From assembly GCA_015489555.1 (NCBI GenBank), contig WFZN01000028.1:1-25849 (forward strand): a DNA stretch of 25,849 nt. The letters run 5' to 3'. The DNA comes from Candidatus Dojkabacteria bacterium. GTDB lineage: Bacteria > Patescibacteriota > Dojkabacteria > GCA-002793355. Position 1 is the stretch's first letter, and every line of letters begins with the position of its first letter. Made by a program: the position numbers and the translations under genes. Under the pieces are notes generated by a model, which saw only the letters and a list, made by a program, of their open reading frames with translations, ran no database searches and was not told the origin of the DNA. This document shows, piece by piece, positions 22,478-25,849 of this stretch.

Positions 22478-23861
22478 TGTATTAGCAACTGCGCTAAAGT
22501 TTACTGTAAGCAAAGAGACTTTTAGGCACATTTTGCGTGTTCCCGGAGTTTACATATTTGTTGATAGTAATAATACACCTATTTATGTTGGTAAAGCCAA
22601 AAACCTTTTTAATAGACTAAACAGTTACTTAAACATAGATTTAACACTCTATCCAAAGACAGCTCAAATGTTGCGGCAGGCAAAGTACGTAAAAATAATT
22701 CCAACCTTGTCAGAAGTTGAAGCTTTTATTCTTGAGCAGAACCTAATAAAAACCCTGCAACCCAAATATAATGTAAAACTAAAAGATGATGGTAGTTATC
22801 CTTATGTTGCCATAGAGAAAGTAAACTTAGAAAATAAAACCTTTTATTACAGAGTTTACGTAACCAGAAATAAAAGGCCTAACCAAAATATAAAGTATCT
22901 TGGTCCTTATGTAGAAGCAAATGTAGTTAAAACAGTACTGCGCGCTTTAAGAAGGATTTTTCCGTTCCCTGATTGCTCAAAAACAAAATTTAAAAGATAT
23001 AGTCAACTAAAAAGGCCTTGCTTGTATGGTCAGATTGGGGTGTGTCCTGCACCGTGTGTTAATAGTGGTTCTATGGAGCAAGTTAAGCAAAATGTAAGGC
23101 ATCTTGTGACTTTTTTAGAAAGGGGGCAATCTGAGATAGTACGACGTTTGGATCGCAAGATGCGAAAACTTATAAAAGAGGAAAAATTTGAAGAGGCCCA
23201 AAAATTACGTGATACTCTAATAACTGTAAATCAGCTTTATAATGTAAACATACTTAAACAAGGATACCTAGATTCTCCAGTTTTAATAGAGGAGCTTTAT
23301 ACTGTGCGCGTAAAACAGATTGCCGATTTTTTTAAGATTGAGCTTTTTGAAGGAAATTTAGAAAATTTTCGTATTGACTGTTTTGATATGTCACATTTTT
23401 ATGGTGAATACATGGTGGGGGCGATGGCAGTATCTGTTGGGGGGCGTCTTGAAAAATCTAAATACAGGCGGTTTAAGATTAAGACAGTAGAAATAGCTTC
23501 TGATGTAGATATGGTAAAGGAGACAATCTTTAGAAGGTTAAAACACACCGACTGGGGAGTACCGAACATAATTTTAATTGATGGCGGAAGAACCCAACTT
23601 AAGGCAGCATATAGGGCATTTTTAGAATTTAGCAAAAAATACCCAGTAATAGCAGATAAATATACAACCACCTTGTGGGCAAGTATTGTAAAACCTAATG
23701 ATGATTTTTATGTATTAAACAAATCAACAGGCAGGATTTTATTTAAAAAGGTTAAAGAGCGTAACGTGGGTATTCAACACCTACGTGAATTACGAGATGA
23801 GGCACACAGATACGCACGCTCTTATACACGGCAAAAAGCAGTAAAAGGCTTGGTTAGCTAG
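22446..23861 (+). CDS. uvrC: UvrABC excinuclease subunit C, lacking the C-terminal HhH domain
   Basis: Makes the dual incisions of nucleotide excision repair together with UvrA/UvrB. The domains are GIY-YIG nuclease (about residues 25-110, VPGVYIFVDSNNTPIYVGKAK), a Cys-rich segment (RPCLYGQIGVCPAPC), the UVR UvrB-binding motif (EEKFEEAQKLRD) and the RNase H-like 5' nuclease with FDMSHFYG, ILIDGGRTQL and EAHRYARSY, which keep the catalytic Asp, Asp and His. The protein stops about 10 residues after that His, so the (HhH)2 DNA-binding domain of the ~600-aa family is missing. The start is ATG 22446 or 22452; both overlap the DHH gene. It converges with the capA-like gene, 19 nt apart. The ending is clean, with no frame-shifted HhH remnant seen in the 19 nt before the next gene. 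Confidence 0.9.
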   Translation: MNMQQGSGRSDVLATALKFTVSKETFRHILRVPGVYIFVDSNNTPIYVGKAKNLFNRLNSYLNIDLTLYPKTAQMLRQAKYVKIIPTLSEVEAFILEQNLIKTLQPKYNVKLKDDGSYPYVAIEKVNLENKTFYYRVYVTRNKRPNQNIKYLGPYVEANVVKTVLRALRRIFPFPDCSKTKFKRYSQLKRPCLYGQIGVCPAPCVNSGSMEQVKQNVRHLVTFLERGQSEIVRRLDRKMRKLIKEEKFEEAQKLRDTLITVNQLYNVNILKQGYLDSPVLIEELYTVRVKQIADFFKIELFEGNLENFRIDCFDMSHFYGEYMVGAMAVSVGGRLEKSKYRRFKIKTVEIASDVDMVKETIFRRLKHTDWGVPNIILIDGGRTQLKAAYRAFLEFSKKYPVIADKYTTTLWASIVKPNDDFYVLNKSTGRILFKKVKERNVGIQHLRELRDEAHRYARSYTRQKAVKGLVS

Positions 23862-23880
23862 ATACCGGTTTTATTGTTTG

Positions 23881-25695
23881 TTAATCTGTGGTTTTGCTTT
23901 TGGGAAAAATCCATTTATAAAATTCTTCTCTTTCTTTCTCTGTCATCATTCTTATAGTGTAGTCTAGGTTTTGTAGAGTAGGAATAATGCGGACTTGTAC
24001 AGGTTTACCGTTTATAAAGTAGATTTGTGGTATTATGCCTTCGCGAGTACCTATCCAAAAAATCTGATCAAACAAAAAGTTTCCAAGACCGTAAAGTATT
24101 ACAGAATCTTTGTAAAGTTTAATCTGTTGGGGTTGATGGGCTTGAGTACCAACAACAAATTTTGCACCTAAATCTGCAATTTTTCTAAAAATTTCCTGTT
24201 GCTTTGGTAATGGTTTATAGCAGGGGGTGTATCGTATGCCACGTTGCTTTGGGTAGGCATAGCACTCTTGGAATTGAATGTGTACAAAGATGTTGTCTAT
24301 GCCTTGGTTTTTTAGATTATTTATGTCGCTTTTTATTTTTTCAAGATTAAACGGGTTTGCTCCAGGATGAGTGCTACCAGCAAGAGCAGTTTGGTTGTTT
24401 AGCATAGTATCAAAGTAGTTGTAACCTAAAAAAGCTACTTTTGTACCATTCGGGAGTGTGGTTATATAGGGTTTTTGGGCATCTTCTAGGTTGTAGCCTC
24501 CACCCAAATGCGCAATATTATGCTTTTTATAAAGGTCAAGAGAGTAGATGTTCCATTTAAAACCTGAGTCATTATTGTGGTTGCCTGTAAGTTCTACAAG
24601 GTTTATACCTAAATCTCGTAATATTACAAAGTGCTCTGGCTTAGAACAAAATCGCATGCCTTTGTAGGAATTACACCCTGGTTTAAATGATACTTCGTTT
24701 GAGGTGTGTATAATGTCAGAGTTTTTGATTAATCGTTTTAAAAAGTTATCGATAATTGTTGTTGGGTTTTCTAGGGTATCAAGTTTTCGCATAAGGCCAC
24801 GTGTTATTGCTGTTACTCCGGTAACGGTTATCTTACTTACGCGAGGTAGGGTATTTGTTAGATCCTCTGATAAGACTTGTATTATGTAACGTGCTGTTTC
24901 TTGTTTTTGGTTGCCTTTTGGATAGGAAAACGTAATTCTTAAACCAAAAGCTCCGTATATCGGTTTTGATTCTGATTCTTTGCTTTTTCCCCTTGCATAA
25001 AGCTCGTCTAGTAAGTACTTGTTTTTTATCGAAAGAAGCTTTTCTTTGTAAGAAAGTTTCTCAAACGGAATTAGTTTTACAGTAAGGTCGTTTTTTTTAC
25101 CGGTTGTACTTGGGTCTTTATATGTGTTAAGTTTATAAAGGGTAGTTACAATATCGTCCCAGAGATTGGAGGATTTTAAAATAAAGTTTGTGCTTTCTGG
25201 CGTTATATTGTCTTTGGGGTTATCTAAAGACGTTACTGGGACCAAAATATAATAGTATTGTTGTTTAAATGCGTTAGTTAGGAGTTTGTCAGCAGGGTTT
25301 TTTGTGGTTTTAGAGAGTGCAATTGTAAGGTCAGCACTTTTGGGGGAATCCGTAAAACGCAAAATATATTTGTTGTTAACGTAATAGTAGGGTTCTTTAA
25401 ATGTTGTTATATTTTGGGTAATAAATGACTTAAGCAGTGTTTGAGCTTCTCTTGAGGCGTCTATATAGATCGTAAATTTAGGAGTAAAGATAAAGGTAAG
25501 TTTATTACTTATCTCTGGGTTTAATCTAATTGCTAATAGTAGGGTACCGATTAGGATTAATATTAGAACAAACAGTTTTTTCAGGAGCGAGATTAGGGGG
25601 TTTGTAGTGCGTAGTGTTGTATTTTCCCCTTTAGTACGGTACTTTGCGCGTTTTGATGTGGGGATGTGAAAACGTATTTTAATTTGGTTATTCAT
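23881..25695 (-). CDS. CapA-family (PGA_cap metallophosphoesterase-fold) exported protein
   Basis: A 604-aa protein: basic N-terminus, one membrane anchor (about residues 35-55, LLKKLFVLILILIGTLLLAI), an extracytoplasmic alpha/beta region resembling a solute-binding lobe (about 65-260), then a CapA/PGA_cap domain (about 275-585). Domain motifs: TVTGVTAITRGL in place of VGDIMLGR, TSNEVSF (family NLE), ELTGNHNNDSG (NHxxDxG), VHIQFQE (HWGxE), GTQAHQPQ (GHHPHxxQ) and LYGLGNFLFDQ. The GVTAxxR form, as I recall, is shared by a known subfamily in other phyla, so it is not by itself a lesion. A role in surface polymer or poly-gamma-glutamate handling is inferred from the family only. The ATG at 25695 has TACAAT 6 nt upstream; the longer frame would run into the tRNA-Arg gene. 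Confidence 0.82.
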   Translation of the reverse strand: MNNQIKIRFHIPTSKRAKYRTKGENTTLRTTNPLISLLKKLFVLILILIGTLLLAIRLNPEISNKLTFIFTPKFTIYIDASREAQTLLKSFITQNITTFKEPYYYVNNKYILRFTDSPKSADLTIALSKTTKNPADKLLTNAFKQQYYYILVPVTSLDNPKDNITPESTNFILKSSNLWDDIVTTLYKLNTYKDPSTTGKKNDLTVKLIPFEKLSYKEKLLSIKNKYLLDELYARGKSKESESKPIYGAFGLRITFSYPKGNQKQETARYIIQVLSEDLTNTLPRVSKITVTGVTAITRGLMRKLDTLENPTTIIDNFLKRLIKNSDIIHTSNEVSFKPGCNSYKGMRFCSKPEHFVILRDLGINLVELTGNHNNDSGFKWNIYSLDLYKKHNIAHLGGGYNLEDAQKPYITTLPNGTKVAFLGYNYFDTMLNNQTALAGSTHPGANPFNLEKIKSDINNLKNQGIDNIFVHIQFQECYAYPKQRGIRYTPCYKPLPKQQEIFRKIADLGAKFVVGTQAHQPQQIKLYKDSVILYGLGNFLFDQIFWIGTREGIIPQIYFINGKPVQVRIIPTLQNLDYTIRMMTEKEREEFYKWIFPKSKTTD

Positions 25696-25701
25696 TGTTA
25701 T

Positions 25702-25718
25702 ATTGTAACTTGCGCAAG
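25702..25718 (-). promoter_or_regulatory. capA-like gene -10 box with adjacent palindrome
   Basis: On the minus strand TACAAT (25707-25702) lies 6 nt before the ATG at 25695. Directly upstream is the 10-bp palindrome CTTGCGCAAG (25718-25709), a possible operator in the -10/-35 spacer. The same CTTGCGC occurs again at 25730-25736 on the plus strand, at the tRNA 3' end, so GCGCAAG and CTTGCGC could also form a hairpin with an 11-nt loop in the read-through transcript. Confidence 0.4.
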
Positions 25719-25731
25719 GAGGGAAAAGTCT

Positions 25732-25805
25732 TGCGCCCGGGAGGACTCGAACCCCCAACCTGCTGGTCCGAAGCCAGCCGCTCTATCCAGTTGAGCTACG
25801 GGCGC
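25732..25805 (-). tRNA. tRNA-Arg (anticodon TCG)
   Basis: Complete cloverleaf on the minus strand: acceptor GCGCCCG/CGGGCGC, D stem GCTC/GAGC, anticodon stem GCTGG/CCAGC with loop CTTCGGA (anticodon TCG, reads CGN), T arm GGGGG-TTCGAGT-CCTCC and discriminator A. The next bases are AG, so CCA is not encoded. A TAAAAT -10 candidate lies 10 nt upstream (25821-25816). The gene runs toward the capA-like gene, 36 nt away. Confidence 0.95.
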
Positions 25806-25815
25806 TACTATTTGT

Positions 25816-25821
25816 ATTTTA
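25816..25821 (-). promoter_or_regulatory. Candidate -10 box of tRNA-Arg
   Basis: TAAAAT on the minus strand, 10 nt before the mature 5' end of the tRNA. No convincing -35 in the bases left before the window edge. Confidence 0.35.
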
Positions 25822-25849
25822 GCAGACTAGGGGAGTAGTTTGGTTAAAT

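Noticed and set aside
24750..24830. Loss of the GD motif in the CapA domain as a sign of an inactive enzyme
   Set aside because: The GVTAxxR variant, together with SNEVSF and GSQAH-like motifs, is, as I recall, shared by a whole CapA subfamily in other phyla, so it is a subfamily feature and not a lesion.
25695..25758. Longer N-terminus for the capA-like gene starting at 25758
   Set aside because: It would translate the 3' part of the tRNA-Arg gene; the ATG at 25695 with TACAAT 6 nt upstream is the better start.
1..25849. Alternative genetic code (TGA as Gly or Trp)
   Set aside because: thiI, the pilO-like gene and the DHH gene end at TGA exactly at family-expected C-termini, and no conserved gene needs TGA read-through.

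Overview
The window reads as a chromosomal segment of a Candidate Phyla Radiation (Patescibacteria) bacterium, probably from the Microgenomates/Katanobacteria side of the radiation. The indications are low GC, dense coding, a short RpoB (about 1108 aa), a UvrC lacking its C-terminal helix-hairpin-helix tail, proline/threonine-rich surface-type proteins, an isolated pilN/pilO-like pair, tRNAs without encoded CCA, and many -10 boxes lying only 5-10 nt before the start codon. TGA is used as a stop (thiI, the pilO-like gene, the DHH gene), so the code is the standard bacterial one and not the Gracilibacteria/SR1 code. There is no rRNA in the window, so the phylum call is inference.

Layout. 1-2568: the 3' end of a divergent mraY, a pyruvate kinase and a coupled hypothetical gene. 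2555-4820: a minus-strand membrane protein with a Pro/Thr repeat tail, a plus-strand PEP-synthase-like protein that keeps the ATP-grasp part but has Asp in place of the catalytic phospho-histidine, and a minus-strand zinc-ribbon protein. 4844-7806: the primary sigma factor, tRNA-His(GTG), and a three-gene pilN/pilO-like membrane cluster. 7815-9904: peptide deformylase (minus) diverging from an archaeal-type aspartyl-tRNA synthetase, with a 114-nt inverted-repeat element between their promoters. 9920-19698: a membrane-anchored DsbA-like protein, then rpoB-rpoC, a GC-rich hairpin, and rpsL-rpsG-rplY. 19784-23861: a tightly overlapping thiI, small membrane protein, DHH phosphoesterase and uvrC. 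23881-25805: a minus-strand CapA-family protein behind a tRNA-Arg(TCG).

Most genes are housekeeping: transcription (rpoB, rpoC, rpoD), translation (rpsL, rpsG, rplY, aspS, def, two tRNAs, thiI), repair or nucleotide recycling (uvrC, DHH), and envelope (mraY, pilN/O-like, DsbA-like, CapA). Neither the usual rplKAJL genes upstream of rpoB nor fusA/tuf downstream of rpsG are present here.

The signals most worth a second look are: a perfect 17-bp GC-rich palindrome read in frame inside the PEP-synthase-like gene; a 17-bp inverted repeat enclosing further stems between def and aspS; a 20-bp GC-rich hairpin after rpoC; apparently widespread leaderless promoters; and altered key residues in several enzymes (PEP-synthase-like His to Asp, MraY Asp to Ser, RpoC NADFDGDQ to NADFDGDT, pyruvate kinase K+ site). 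I did not find a CRISPR array, insertion sequence, prophage, or toxin-antitoxin or defence cassette.
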